A stretch of DNA of 64,000 nt, taken from the NCBI RefSeq assembly GCF_035222485.1, contig NC_085920.1:3968001-4032000 (forward strand). The letters run 5' to 3'. This document shows, piece after piece, positions 54,326 through 64,000 of the stretch. The notes under the pieces were generated by a model. That model was not told the DNA's origin. It saw nothing but the letters and a program-made list of their open reading frames with translations, and did not search any database. Position 1 is the first letter of the stretch, and every line of letters starts with the position of its first letter. The position numbers and the translations under genes are program-made. This DNA is from Podospora pseudoanserina. Its lineage: Eukaryota; Ascomycota; Sordariomycetes; Sordariales; Podosporaceae.

Positions 54326-56234
54326 GGTTTCCGAAGAAAGAGACGGCGGGACGGGCGTAGAAGAATTACTGATGTCGGGCGGGTGGGGTGCGGCCCTTTG
54401 CGCGCTGGCCGCTGGCTCGATTCGCTCGAAATCGAATAGCTGCGTGGGGACCCCCAACCAGGCCTGCTCCCTACACTAAACCAGGGGTTGATAACTGGGG
54501 TCCGCGACTCGACCGAGTCTTGACCTTGCGCCTTCGAAACGCACGGTCTGTTTACTTTTTTGTCGTTGTTTAGAGCGAGGTTGTATTGTTGAGAAAAGAA
54601 TCGTGTTTGACCCTCTCTTGTGACGGGGTCCGGACGGACCCTCGTTTCTCGAGGAACTGGAACCTCCTCTCTGCTCTCAGGCGCTGGCGCTGGCGCTGGC
54701 ACTGGCACTGGCGCAGAACGGGGGCGGGCGTCTTCACAGTGCAGAAAAAAAAGATCAGACGAACGAAACTCGGCGGCTCGGAGGGGTGGAGCGTTGGGGG
54801 AACCTAGAACCGGTCGTTCGCTCGAGGCTCGACTCCAGAAGGTCGGAGAAAGGGGGGGGCAATGGGTGTCTGTTCCCACGTGGAAGGGCTGTCGAGAACA
54901 GTGGTGGTAGATGAGGACGTGGAAAAGAGAGCCAAATCAATTGGCCATTCCCAGAGCAAACATGGTGTTTGACAGACAGTCGGAAGTCAAAGATGAGGGG
55001 AACCACCCACTTCAACCCGCGAGCGGAACACAGCGCACACAACAGGCAGAGAAGCGGGCGGCTGGCCGGGTTGCTTAAGCGCGCTGCGGCCAGAATCAGA
55101 GACCAGGCCCCAGCAATTGCCAATCACTCTCCATTTTCTATTCACCATCTTTCATACTGTGTACAGATAGATGGATAGCTAGCTATGTAAGATCTGTATA
55201 CTGCGTATGAACCAACTGCATGTTGGTGACAGTCGACGAGGGGAGAAAGAGGCCCGGAATGGCTGCACCTTTCATTGGCGAGCTCTGGCATCTGGACACA
55301 CAAACTCAAAGGATTGTTCTGTCATTGAGAAAGCACAGTTGTCTCCTGTCTGCATTACAAGACGCATAGGTACCTAGCCGTTCGTCCCAGCACAGAAATC
55401 GTTGTCTTGTCGTCCCATCTATATATAGCTTCTGTGAGTAGCATTCCCCAAGGTCCTGGGAGGAAAGTCGAAGAAATACCCAAAAAGCTCGGTTAAATAT
55501 ACTAAAAAGCAGACTGATGAACGAACCACTTGTTTCCATTCGGAAGCTGGCTCGAGACAAAGAAACATGGAGGGGGCTTGAGAGAGGGGAAAGAAGCGAA
55601 GGTACCTTGGGAACAGTACTGTGTAGCAACCTAAGGGGAAACATGTAGCGCACGGGCCACATTGTTTCAAGTCCGCATCCAGGCTGTGGGGCTCGTCATA
55701 TATCCGGCTCAAGGCGGTCAGTGGCGGCGAGACCTCGCTAGGGCCAAGACCGACTGCCGAAAACATTTCAAGGCTTCTTTCCAACCGCGACTCTCCATTT
55801 CTGCATCATCAATACTGCTACCTACTCTGCCTCAACAAACAGACAGCGCCCTCATACCACTTCTCACCTCTCGTGGGGCGACAGCACCCATATAGTAATG
55901 GGTGTTTAGCTGTGCCGGGTACTCTCATCTCTTCAGCCTTGCTGTGTCTTTCAAAGGTAAAAATTCCACGCTGCCCCTCTCCGAACATGCTCTTTGTCTT
56001 CCATGATGAACTCTTTATTGGAGCTGTCTTAGACTCGCTTTGCGGGCCATGATGATAGACTTTTTATTACGCTTTTAACTGAAATGACAAACAACACCTT
56101 GACGATCAAATCGAAAAAATTGCATTGGCAAGACAAAAAGGTAGCTAACACCTCGTCTCCAGAGTTGATTTTCAACAACCATCGATGGGAACGATCAGCA
56201 GCAGCATCAAACAAATCCGTCAGGGGTATTCATC
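54326..56234. other. Region upstream of nbp2 and ssu72
   Basis: 1.9 kb between two divergent genes. The nbp2 frame continues some 130 bases upstream of the ATG without another ATG, so a leader exon is possible. Two perfect GGTACC-centred palindromes are at 55367-55376 and 55599-55608. No other gene is supported. Confidence 0.45.
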
Positions 56235-57085
56235 ATGGACACCGCCAACGGTAACGCGACTACGGCTTCGGCTGCTCCCGCTGCTCCGGCCCAGCCAAAC
56301 GGCCACCGGGAGGACCCTGGTGGCTTCAAACTCAAGTTTTGCACCGTATGTGCCAGTAATCAGAACAGGTAAGATACAAATGTCTGCTTTTGAAGGTGGT
56401 GCGCGGGGGAGGATTAACACAGCTCAGATCTATGGAGGGCCATTTGCGTCTGGCGTTGGCAAACTATCCAGTGATTTCTTTCGGAACCGGCTCTCTTGTC
56501 CGGCTTCCAGGTCCTACCATCACACAGCCCAATGTCTACAAGTTCAACGAGACCTCGTACGATAGTATCTACAGAGAGCTTGAGGCCAAGGACCCCCGTT
56601 TGTATCGGGCCAACGGGCTTCTTAACATGCTCGGCCGAAACCGCAACATCAAGTGGGGCCCGGAAAGATGGCAAGACTGGCAAGTAGGCATGCCCCGAGT
56701 CAAGAAAGAAACAGACAAAGGCTTCGAGGGCATGGAGGGAGGCGTCGCCGATATAGTCATTACCTGCGAAGAGCGCTGCTGGGATGCTGTGATCGATGAT
56801 CTTCTTAACCGGGGCTCTCCACTCAACAGAGCTGTTCATGTTATCAACATTGATATCAAGGACAACCACGAAGAGGCCTCCGTTGGAGGCAAAGCCATGG
56901 TCGACCTTGCCGACTCCCTGAACCAGGTCGCGAAAGAAGAGCGTGAAAAGGTTGGCGCAACGGCGTTTGATTCTGGCAGTGGTGCTGCCAGAGCCAGCTT
57001 TGATGAGCGTGTTCCCGAGGTGATTGGTGAGTGGCAGGAAAGATGGCCTAACCTTCCTGCGACTTGGACTTTGGCTTGGTTTTGA
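56235..57085 (+). CDS. ssu72: RNA polymerase II CTD phosphatase Ssu72
   Basis: Two exons, 56235-56368 and 56428-57085, with a 59-nt intron (donor GTAAGA, acceptor CTCAG); product 263 residues. It removes phosphate from Ser5 (and Ser7) of the Pol II C-terminal repeats and works in the cleavage/polyadenylation complex. The intron falls inside the catalytic motif: the CX5R loop CASNQNR is complete only after splicing, followed by [14 protein letters not shown]. Other hallmarks: [32 protein letters not shown], the conserved acidic region [32 protein letters not shown], and the C-terminal [18 protein letters not shown]. An Ala-rich leader of about 30 residues is longer than in yeast. Confidence 0.95.
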
Positions 57086-58879
57086 TGAGCTTCACTGCAT
57101 TCATCTTTTCAACACTCATATTTCATGGTTTAGCGGGCGTTGGGCGGTTGGTATTGCTTTCGGGATATGGGCTTTGGGCATTGAATCAAGCAAGCGACGG
57201 ATAGCAGACATCTCATGAGGCAGGCTTATGAAGCGGCGACTCCGAGACCGCTCTTTGTTTTCTTTTTCCTTTTCTTTTCTATTTTCTTTTCTTGCTGCCT
57301 TTTGACGGCGATTGACACCGCCTTGCACATGATTCTCCGCCTTTTGTTTTTTTACCGGCGCAGCTCCGTTGGTCGGACTTTTGCCGTGACCCGGGATGCA
57401 GTGATTAAAGGACCGGATCGGCCCTGTTAGGACTCCGGACCTAAGATCGAGATGAAATGAGGCGACAGGGGATGTTCCGCCGAGTTCTCAGCCCAGGAAG
57501 ACGTCGACCCGCCGAAGCGCAAAAAATGACTCGGCTTCCAGAATGTCCTGATCAGAGGCATCTTTGTTCAGAGGCGCAACGAGAGGTGTGATTTATTTAT
57601 CCAGCGTACGGAAGATCAAACGGATGTTCCCATGGGGCCTCATGCGGATGGGCCCGAGAGTCAATGCATATGGAAATCAAGCTTAGAAAATCACACGCTA
57701 TTCATGTGACCGTTACCGCAGAGAGAGCCGCAGCAAGGGGACATTTCTATTTCCCTACATAGTGTACTGCGTCCACAATACCTACGATTCTCATCGGTGG
57801 ACGGAGTAGCTACGAATACAAATATTGGTGTTTTCTGGGCAGGCTTGTCCCGTGGAGATCGGCTAGCCAGGGACTGGTCTGATGGTGTCTTTGTTCTGAT
57901 ATGGATGGTCCTTGTCTCCGTGACCTCCCTCAGCTCGTGGTGTGCGTTGTGGGTGATGTCGTGCATGCCGGCGCCTGCCGTGGCCACGTGCGATCAAGTT
58001 CATTGGCAGAGAAAGTTGAAGCCATTCTGACCAAGACTCACAAGACTCCATCGCCGTTGAGAGAGGCCTGCGTAACCTTGGGGCCTGTGCACCTGGAGAG
58101 AACCCCCATAGCCCCCCCCTGTTCTGGGCCCTCCCGCCTCCTTTCGCCAACTGTTCCTGCTGTAGCGCGCGACTAGCCATTGAGGAAATTGCAACCCCAA
58201 GTGTTCAGCAGCAGCCAACCACATCGCTGCGTACAGTTCATCCCGTCGTCAGGGGCGCCTTGACGTTCCGCCCTTTTTTCCCCATCTCACACAGACACGC
58301 GCACTGTTCCGTAATTACACTGATATCTTTGCTTTTCTATTCTTTTTTTTTTCACTTCTCTTTCTGTGAAGAGATCAGTTCAGACAAGCAGACCAGGTCC
58401 CCTCCAGGTCCCCCAACCGCAAGCAACGAGACCCAACGGCCACCGCCGCCGTAAATCCCTGCCTGTATTTCTTTAGCGGTAATACTTCCCGAGCGGCCGG
58501 TTTCTTCTCATTTGGTAAATTTGGCGTAATTTTGCAGACCGCAGCAGCGACCTAGAAAGAAGGCCACCCCCGAGGAGGAAGCGTCGCAGTTGGCTGGGGC
58601 GTTGATGCGTTTCATGCTGTGACAACCACCTGCCGACCACCGACCACCGACCGTTTCCCGCTACACTTGCACCGCATTCCAATACCGACGGGACCGTTGT
58701 CTCTCTTGAATCGTTCTACCGTCCCCGTTCCCCGTTGAATGTGCACGGAACACAGTACAACGACGTCCATCTTCACCTCGGCCTCCGCCGCGAACTCCCC
58801 ATCTCTCAGTGCGCGATCTGGCCCGGCGCCTGCTTGACACGGTTGACGACGCCATTCCCTCCGAGCCACCCCGAAGACC
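57086..58879. other. Spacer between ssu72 and spa2
   Basis: 1.8 kb, with a T-rich tract near 58336-58360 and a long leader before spa2. No gene is supported. Confidence 0.5.
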
Positions 58880-61765
58880 ATGAATGGCCTCAATGCGCCA
58901 CTGTCTCCTATCTCTGTAGGCGGTAGCGAGTGGTCTTATCCCACCAACACCGACAAAAACACATATCCAAACAACCGCGGAGACATCACCACACCACCCG
59001 ACTCGGCTGGTGCTGTCAGGGCGATGAACGGGAATTTCCCACCGGGGCCCAGGAGCGTCGGCGGTCCCTCCCCGCCTCCCTCTGTCGGCCGATCCAGTGC
59101 CGGCACCAACCTATACGCAAGGAGTGAGAGTGGCAGAAGCCAAGTCGTGAGGGATGACTTGGGCGGCCATGAGATGGTGCTCGCTGAGCACTATGTCTCA
59201 CTCAAGCGATTTCTGTCAGCGACTTCGCGTGACGGCAACCCGAAGCCACCACCGAACAAGGCTCGCGACAAGCTGCAGCGCCTTACTGGGGTTCAGTTTC
59301 TCGAGCTCAGTACCGACGTCTTTGACGAGCTGAAGCGACGTGAGACAACAGCTCGTAGACCCCCCAATGCTCCTCCAGGATCCGGTCCACCTGATTATCT
59401 ATTACCTGAGGACAACTTCCACCCCAAGCGAAACCAAGCGCGCCAAAAACTTTCGTCATTGGGCCCTCCACGCTTCCGCGATCTGGCCACCGATGTCTTT
59501 TGCGAACTGGAGAGGAGGTTCCCACGCTTTGCGGCTGGGGATATCCCCCGTGTTGGCAGCCCAGTATCAGTACGCGGAGGTCCCATCAGCCGGTCGCAAA
59601 CACCGGTAAGCGGAATGAATGGCGGGTTCCCTCCTCGGGGTCAGAGCCGTAGACGCCCTTCAGAAGCCAGCTCAATACGAAGCGGACGAGGGATGCCTAC
59701 TCCTCTCGGCAGCGGCTTCCCTATCCCACCCTCTCCAGGCCTGCCGCCGAATGGCAACTATGGACAGCCGATTGCGAAGCAGTTCCAGAACAACACCATT
59801 GTGCCTAACAAGAGCACCATGGTGGAGGAGGACGATGATGCCATCAGCCCCATGAGTCCCGATCCTGCCGGACCTGATGCCTACGGCATGAACAGGTCAA
59901 TAGACCGTGATAGCAAACGAAGTGCTGGCGCATCTGAGGTAGGCTCATTTTCACCCAAGGTTTTCGGGAAACAAACTAATCATGGTATGCAGACGGACAA
60001 GAAACTTCTTGAGGATTATGAGCAGCAAGTTAGGGATTTGCGTGAGAAACTGGACAGCATGGAGGATGCACTTAAGAAGAAGGATGACGACCTCATGAAC
60101 GCTCTAGATGGGGAACGTTCCCGAGCCACGGCTTCTAATGCTGAGAAGAGGGAATGGGATGACGCCCGCGCCGAACTGGAGAATAAGCTTGCTCAAGTGG
60201 AGGAATTGAACGAGTCGATGAAGAGGGAGCTGGACAGGACCAGGGACGAACACGATGAGGAAATTCGCCAACTTCGAGAACAGCTTGACGAAGCGCGCGC
60301 CGGCGCCAACGCACAGTCAAACGGCATGGCTGACGAGGAATTAGAACGCGAGAACAGGGCTCTGCGTGCGGCGTTGGAGGAGCAAGAGCAGGTGACAGAG
60401 GAGGTTCGTCGTGAGGCCCAGGGGTTCCTGATGGAGATGCGCAATATTTCCCAGCAAAGCGGTGCCTCGTGGGAAAGGCAGTCGGAGTTGGAGAAGACGA
60501 TCGAAATGTTGGAGAAGGAGGTCCGGGACTGGAGGAATCGCTACGCCCGCGCCAAAACTCAGCTGCGGGATTTACGTGGGTCTTCGGAGGGCATTCCAAT
60601 GCAACAGGACGCTGGGAAGTTTGTGCGCGAGAAGGGCTTCACCCAAGATGATGGGCTGGTCAAGGACGTCCATGTCACCAAGTTCCAGATCGCCATTGAC
60701 GAGCTGTTGCAAAGGGCGCGCGTGGATGACCCGGAGCGCGTGATTGACTCTATGAAGGCAGTTGTGGTAAGCGTCCGACGGATCACTAAGGATATCGACG
60801 AGTCGGCACAAAACAACATCGAGCTTGCGCAGCAAAACCAGAAGCTCAAGGCCCGAGTATCCCCCGCAGCCAATAATCTTATTACTGCCTCCAAGTCTTT
60901 TGCTAGCTCGGCTGGAATCGCGCCAGTGACTCTCCTCGATGCTGCTGCCTCTCACCTGGTCACGGCTGTTGTTGAGCTCCTCCGAGCTGTCAAGATTCGA
61001 TCTACCCCGGATGGTGAATTGGAAGATGACGATGACGACGGCACGGTTACTCCTGTTGAATCGGCCAGCTTCTTTTCGCCACGAAGCAATGGGCAGAGCC
61101 AGGCCTCCCGAGCTGAGGATTCTCTTCAGCGCCCACCACCTTTCCGCGGCCTAGGCGCCGCCGGAAGCCGAGCCAGCATGGACTCGTCTGCGTACAGCCC
61201 GGTCAACTCACCTCGTGAATCCTACACCAACGGACAGATGGCCAACGGATCCATGACAAACGGCAACGGAGGCGGCCACGGCAACCTGAACAAGGCTGTG
61301 AACGGAAACGCCAACGGCATGTACAACAACGCACGCCAGCAGCGCGACACTCGGGCGGAGGACCTCAAGATCTACCTCGAAGACCAGACGGCGGTGCTCG
61401 TGCAGACGATCCAGGACCTTGTGCAGCTGATACGCAACGACGCGGACATTAGCCAGGTCACGGAGGAGATCAACACGATTGTGGATGTTGTCGGCCAGGT
61501 CGTGTCCGAGACGGAGTCGACTGGTGGCAATGGTGTCGAGCTTGTCAGGCGTCTTTCTGCCTGCCGGGAGCGGCTGATGGAGGCGGGCAAGCGCGGTTTG
61601 GATCTTGCGGCTGCGGGCAACGATAGTGCCAGTCGGGAGTGGAGGATGTGGACGCAGACGTTGCCGCCGATTGCGTTTGAGATTGCGAGGGAGACGAAGG
61701 AGCTGGTGCAGAGGGTTGATCAGTTGGTGATGGATGATGGCGGGGATGCCGATGATTTTGCATGA
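58880..61765 (+). CDS. spa2: Polarisome scaffold Spa2
   Basis: One long frame of 961 residues. Near the N-terminus are two repeats of the Spa2-homology (GIT/SHD) domain: HYVSLKRFLSATS with ARDKLQRLTGVQFLELSTDV (about 110-160) and FHPKRNQARQKLSSL with PRFRDLATDVFCELERRFP (about 176-218). A Pro/Ser-rich linker follows, then a coiled coil at roughly 375-580, then a conserved region (FQIAIDELLQRARVDDPERV; LLDAAASHLVTAVVELLRAVK) and a C-terminal helical block (EDQTAVLVQTIQDLVQLIRND). Spa2 gathers formin and MAP-kinase proteins at hyphal tips. A 54-base in-frame segment at about 59938-59994 looks like an intron (GTAGGC donor, ACTAATC branch, TGCAG acceptor); removing it gives 943 residues. Confidence 0.93.
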   Translation: MNGLNAPLSPISVGGSEWSYPTNTDKNTYPNNRGDITTPPDSAGAVRAMNGNFPPGPRSVGGPSPPPSVGRSSAGTNLYARSESGRSQVVRDDLGGHEMVLAEHYVSLKRFLSATSRDGNPKPPPNKARDKLQRLTGVQFLELSTDVFDELKRRETTARRPPNAPPGSGPPDYLLPEDNFHPKRNQARQKLSSLGPPRFRDLATDVFCELERRFPRFAAGDIPRVGSPVSVRGGPISRSQTPVSGMNGGFPPRGQSRRRPSEASSIRSGRGMPTPLGSGFPIPPSPGLPPNGNYGQPIAKQFQNNTIVPNKSTMVEEDDDAISPMSPDPAGPDAYGMNRSIDRDSKRSAGASEVGSFSPKVFGKQTNHGMQTDKKLLEDYEQQVRDLREKLDSMEDALKKKDDDLMNALDGERSRATASNAEKREWDDARAELENKLAQVEELNESMKRELDRTRDEHDEEIRQLREQLDEARAGANAQSNGMADEELERENRALRAALEEQEQVTEEVRREAQGFLMEMRNISQQSGASWERQSELEKTIEMLEKEVRDWRNRYARAKTQLRDLRGSSEGIPMQQDAGKFVREKGFTQDDGLVKDVHVTKFQIAIDELLQRARVDDPERVIDSMKAVVVSVRRITKDIDESAQNNIELAQQNQKLKARVSPAANNLITASKSFASSAGIAPVTLLDAAASHLVTAVVELLRAVKIRSTPDGELEDDDDDGTVTPVESASFFSPRSNGQSQASRAEDSLQRPPPFRGLGAAGSRASMDSSAYSPVNSPRESYTNGQMANGSMTNGNGGGHGNLNKAVNGNANGMYNNARQQRDTRAEDLKIYLEDQTAVLVQTIQDLVQLIRNDADISQVTEEINTIVDVVGQVVSETESTGGNGVELVRRLSACRERLMEAGKRGLDLAAAGNDSASREWRMWTQTLPPIAFEIARETKELVQRVDQLVMDDGGDADDFA

Positions 61766-63701
61766 AGGACGACAACTTGGATTATACTATTGCTCTAATG
61801 ATGATGCGAGACTTGGGGGGTTTTTTGAGGAAAAAGATGGATGGATGATAGATACCTGATTCGATTCGAGACTTGGGGAGAGGGGGAAGGGGTTGAGAAA
61901 CTTATTCGACATGAGCATTGCTTACGCTTCGATTTTATTTTTCTCGAACAGAAGAACAGTTTTTGTTTATTATAGGCTTTTATAGCCTTTTTTTTGCTTT
62001 TTTTTTTTGCTTTGATACCCATCATAGCTGCTTGTTTTTTTTTTCCTCTTTGGGGAGGAGGGGGGTGTCTTTTCTTCTTCTTTGACTTTGACTGTTCAGG
62101 CTTGTTGTCTTTTTTGTCTTCGGTTTCTTGCATCGGCCAATTTTTATTATATTTTCCAGAGTTTGATGGGAGAGGGGAGGGGGAAGGTTCTGTATATAGA
62201 CGGGATGGATTGGTGTGGTTGGGGGGAGAAAGAGAAAAGGGGGGTCATATGTTTTTGATGATTGAGAGGGAGAGGAAGTTTTGTATCCTTGTTGTTATCA
62301 TCCGTATGGGGAGCATGGATTGATTAATAGAAGATTTTAACTGAGAAGGAGTTGTGGTGGTGGTGTGTATAAATGTTTTTCTTGCTGTTTTGCTTGCTGA
62401 GTTTTGTCTTGGTTTGGTGGTGATGGGGAGGGGGAGAGGAGAGGACGGGAAGGGGGGGCAGTACTGTATGCCCAGCTGTATGCTAGTTGCTGGTTAGAAG
62501 ATGATTACAAGTAGGATTTATGTATGCTGGAGCGAGAAATAAAGATGGACTACTGCTGCACCGATTCGACTGAGGGTTGTGGTGTGTGATGCGAGTGCTT
62601 GCATCTCGATGTGTATGAAGTGACGGGTTGAGATGGAGGTTGTACAGAGGAATGGTGTCTTTGATCCAATGGGTAGAAATGCCAGGCCGATATTCAAGTC
62701 ACACGTAGGTAGGTAGACATCTCGATCAGGTCAAGATGCCAAACCCAGTTTCAATATTTCATCAGACTTTTCGGGATCGCGGCAAGTAGGGCACAAGCGC
62801 TGGGCATGGGGAATGATTTCTTGTGCCGCCGCCTCTGGGGCTGGACGGACGGCATTGAAGAGGTGAGCCAATAGTGGGAGGGCAAGGGGGGGGGGTTTTT
62901 GACAACTCATTTAGACTGCCTGGTTTGGTCTTGGTGGTGAGGTGCCGGGGGGCTAGGCCTCTTCTGGGGGGCGGTCACAGCCTTGTCTTGATTTTGGGTC
63001 ACTTCTTCTTTCTCCAGATCTCAACGGCACATAGAACTTTGATGGTATATACCTAAGGTAACTCTCAACATCTAAAAACACGAACTTGGTTTAACTATAT
63101 GGTCAACACTAGGTACCCTTGGTGAGTGCAAATGATTCTCGATTGAGATGATGCCTTTGGGCTTATCTATCATGATGTGTTGTGGTGGTCGAGTGGTTCT
63201 CAGCCCAACTTTCAGCTTGGCGCTTCAGCCGCATCCAAGGGTCCAACTGCAGGTCGTGATGGTGTCGACGAATCACCGTCTTTCCGAGTTCTTGGGCGCA
63301 GCGAGACAAGCAGAGACTAGTCAATGCTCTGGGATGGCACTTTGAACAGCTTGGTATTTGAAGTCACTGCCACGAACCATGCAAGCATTGCAGCACGCCC
63401 CTCCCTATCAGCGAAAAGACAAGGGTTCAGTTTTGCTTTTTCTTGTAGAATGGGTTGACCGCATTTCTTGATTTGGTGACTAAATATTGGTGTAGCCTTG
63501 CGCCTTTGGGCCGGTCAGCTGGGTAAGACAAGAGTAAGGTTTACGCGTGCGGGTTGTGATGTAAAAAGCCCCCGACCCGTTCGTCAGAGGCGTTTTTTTT
63601 TTCTCTTTGGTTCTCATTCTTTATTTTTATTAAGTTTGCAGTCTTTTAACGACGGAAAAAACCGGCAAGTGTGAAAGACAACAAACAAGCAGGCAGACAA
63701 G
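61766..63701. other. Spacer between spa2 and the right-edge gene
   Basis: 1.9 kb, with T/G-rich 3' sequence after spa2 and the promoter of the last gene. No gene is supported. ACCTAAGGTA (63051) and AGGTACCC (63111) resemble the GGTACC palindromes elsewhere. Confidence 0.5.
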
Positions 63702-64000
63702 ATGTCGACCGCCCTCCGCAAACCCGGCCGCGAACACTTCCCCATTTATCCCAAGGGGTTTATTGTCCTGAGGATCCTCCAGCTGGTGGTCGCAGTGATT
63801 GTTCTGGGGCTGGTGGCGTATAGTATTCACTTTTTGGCTTGGGATGGGAATGCGTTCATGTTGGCTGTGGTATGTTTCTTCACCCCCTCATCTTTATCTT
63901 CTATTTCCATCTTGTGTTATGTCGGGAGTGGGACTAACATCTTTGGGCAGGCCATCATGACAATCCTCACCTCCATCTACCACCTTGTCGCCTGGTTCGG
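63702..64000 (+). CDS. Probable MARVEL-type multi-TM membrane protein (5' part)
   Basis: Starts at ATG 63702 and is cut by the window edge. Exon 1 is 63702-63869 (56 codons), then an 81-nt intron (donor GTATGT, branch CTAAC at 63934, acceptor GGCAG), and exon 2 runs from 63951 past the end. The visible part has a basic start (TALRKPGREHFP) and a TM segment (ILQLVVAVIVLGLVAYSIHF), then another hydrophobic stretch (IMTILTSIYHLVAWF). Order and spacing fit a four-TM MARVEL-type fungal protein. Only about a third is visible, so the family is tentative. Confidence 0.55.
   Translation, partial: MSTALRKPGREHFPIYPKGFIVLRILQLVVAVIVLGLVAYSIHFLAWDGNAFMLAVVCFFTPSSLSSISILCYVGSGTNIFGQAIMTILTSIYHLVAWF

Noticed and set aside
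54322-54879. 185-codon frame upstream of nbp2
   Set aside because: Pro/Arg-rich without family features and overlapping nbp2 in another frame; better read as leader sequence.
1-64000. tRNA genes, transposons, CRISPR-like arrays, biosynthetic cluster
   Set aside because: I scanned by eye for tRNA B-box-like GGTTCGANTCC, terminal repeats, reverse transcriptase or transposase motifs, spaced repeats, and grouped PKS/NRPS/terpene genes, and saw none. A covariance-model search could still find a tRNA that I missed.

Overview
The window is nuclear DNA of a filamentous ascomycete, most likely a sordariomycete of the Sordariales type. Evidence: short spliceosomal introns of about 47 to 170 nt with GTRNGT donors and CTRAC-type branch points, dispersed single 5S rRNA genes, a trifunctional his-3 gene, fungal-only families (Zn2Cys6 regulator, DUF3176 protein, GPI-type phospholipase B, Spa2) and C/T-rich promoters. 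I can support 21 protein-coding genes (one cut by the right edge), one broken gene copy, two intact 5S rRNA genes and one 5S relic. I found no tRNA, no intact transposon and no CRISPR-like array.

Layout. 0.6-10.1 kb: CorA-like membrane protein (-), GH47 mannosidase (+), Maf nucleotide pyrophosphatase (+, start frame disturbed), secreted/GPI phospholipase B (-). 12.3-19.6 kb: his-3 (-) and TAF9 (+) diverge from a 0.7-kb gap; then the lipin-type phosphatidate phosphatase (-). 22.3-27.3 kb: a large membrane-anchored fibronectin-III/coiled-coil protein (+) and the twin-Cx9C protein Cmc1 (+). 28.3-31.5 kb is the most accessory-like stretch: a small secreted cysteine-rich protein, a 5S fragment, an inverted and internally deleted copy of the same secreted gene, an intact 5S gene, and a D-amino-acid oxidase. 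32.5-41.6 kb: a caspase-fold-like protein with a cysteine/histidine half-cluster, a 3.6-kb gap without recognisable genes, and a DUF3176 membrane protein with a very long polyglutamine tract. 44.1-51.6 kb: vacuolar-type zinc transporter (-), a second 5S gene (-), a Zn2Cys6 transcription factor (+), NADH-cytochrome b5 reductase Mcr1 (-). 52.7-64 kb: SH3 adaptor Nbp2 (-), CTD phosphatase Ssu72 (+), polarisome scaffold Spa2 (+), and the start of a probable MARVEL-type four-TM protein (+).

Most genes are housekeeping and not functionally clustered: glycan trimming, histidine synthesis, TFIID/SAGA and transcription termination, lipid synthesis, mitochondrial assembly and redox, zinc storage, polarity. 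There is no biosynthetic cluster or operon-like set. The points most worth a second look are the tail-to-tail secreted-protein pair with a 5S relic between them, the caspase-like fusion protein, a four-unit 31-nt phased repeat in front of a TATA run at 7.1-7.23 kb with no gene behind it, the frame problem at the start of Maf, and a 54-nt in-frame intron-like segment in spa2. All splice sites were placed by eye; none is confirmed by transcripts.
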